DNA from: Aquarana catesbeiana
Lineage: Eukaryota > Chordata > Amphibia > Anura > Ranidae
Assembly (NCBI RefSeq): GCF_042186555.1
Contig: NC_133329.1
Span: forward strand, 187,709,206 to 187,773,205
Length of the DNA stretch: 64,000 nt
Reading direction: 5' to 3'
Shown here: piece after piece, positions 63,596-64,000 of the stretch
Position numbering within the stretch: the stretch's first letter is position 1
Layout: each line of letters begins with the position of its first letter
The notes under the pieces: model-generated
Told to the model about the DNA's origin: nothing
The model's database searches: none
What the model saw: the letters and a program-made list of their open reading frames with translations, nothing else
Program-made: the position numbers and the translations under genes

Positions 63596-63890
63596 TTAAC
63601 ATTGCTTTTCATTTTTTGTTTTTATTATGGCTTTAAATGTTTTCACATTTATATAAAAAACCTAGTTGAACTAAATTTGTAATTCAAGAATTAAACCACA
63701 TATACAGTATATAAAAAGAAAATCTTGGATGAGTTTTAAAATCGGTTAACACATCAGTGATAATCCTTTAATTTCTCTTCAAACACTAGCTAGATCTGCC
63801 AAATAATGGAAAAAAAGCTGAATTCAAAATATAGAAATGCATACAGTATTACTATATGGATGTGATACAGCAGTAATAGCATCAAAGTCT
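63596..63890. other. Unassigned DNA
   Basis: AT-rich, nothing recognised. Confidence 0.4.
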
Positions 63891-64000
63891 AAGAGCCCTT
63901 TCACACCGAGCCGCCCATAGCGACGGCGGCAAAACGCCGCTATTTTTAGCGGCGTTTTACCGTCGGATTAGCAGCGCATTTCGGCCGCTGGCGGGGCGCT
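63891..64000. mobile_element. Start of a hairpin MITE, cut by the window edge
   Basis: AGAGCCCTTTCACACCGAG followed by the perfect hairpin AAAACGCCGCTATTTTTAGC continuing GGCGTTTT, then GC-rich sequence. The terminus resembles hAT-type MITE ends; the other end is outside the window. Confidence 0.5.

Noticed and set aside
1..64000. tRNA, rRNA, snRNA genes and host protein-coding exons
   Set aside because: I looked for tRNA arms with A/B boxes, rRNA text and conserved exon motifs, and saw none I could support.

Overview
The window looks like a vertebrate genome, most likely an anuran amphibian and probably a ranid-type frog with a large, repeat-rich genome. I infer this from the mix of elements: tyrosine-recombinase DIRS retrotransposons, Penelope-like elements, L1/Tx1-type LINEs, PIF/Harbinger, piggyBac, Tc1/mariner and hAT-type DNA elements, and TTAA-bounded hairpin MITEs. 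I found no exon of an ordinary host gene, no tRNA or rRNA gene and no CRISPR array. Almost everything recognisable is mobile DNA, and much of it is nested.

Layout. 1-2.7 kb: 5' part of a minus-strand L1/Tx1 LINE running off the left edge. 4.2-14.4 kb: DIRS copy 1 (minus), split by a Penelope-like insertion (5240-10451, 15-bp target duplication), itself split by a 3-kb palindromic hAT-type element (5438-8427, 8-bp duplication). 14.8-18.5 kb: hairpin MITEs and unassigned DNA. 18.6-20.2 kb: a LINE 3' fragment carrying a solo LTR (19522-20171, 5-bp duplication). 20.3-37.5 kb: a palindromic Tc1-like remnant opened by two Harbinger-type insertions. The first is a 10-kb Harbinger (20361-30510, TTA duplication) with an apparently intact spliced transposase, an intact spliced Myb/SANT-like gene on the other strand and a third, frameshifted MADF-domain gene; it carries the second copy of the hAT palindrome. 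The second is a Harbinger MITE (30560-36703, TAA duplication) that carries DIRS copy 2.

38.3-39.7 kb: a diverged relative of the hAT palindrome. 39.9-62.5 kb: two inverted Penelope-type terminal repeats enclosing a piggyBac-type transposon. The piggyBac coding region is split by a nearly full-length L1 (41308-51085), which is itself split by a Penelope-like element (about 42893-45648). The piggyBac 3' side carries a hAT-like element with a 27-bp minisatellite (53035-54455) and foldback arms flanking DIRS copy 3 (56.56-60.28 kb). 62.5-64 kb: a MITE nested in a MITE, and the start of another at the right edge.

The 'genes' here serve transposition. DIRS copies encode gag-like protein, RT-RNase H and tyrosine recombinase; L1 encodes an RNA-binding ORF1 and endonuclease-RT; Penelope encodes RT plus GIY-YIG; Harbinger encodes transposase with DNA-binding accessory proteins. 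Most copies are damaged. The Harbinger transposase and Myb-like genes are the notable exceptions. The nesting gives a clear relative order of insertion. Splice sites, domains and element boundaries were read by eye, and no database search was possible.
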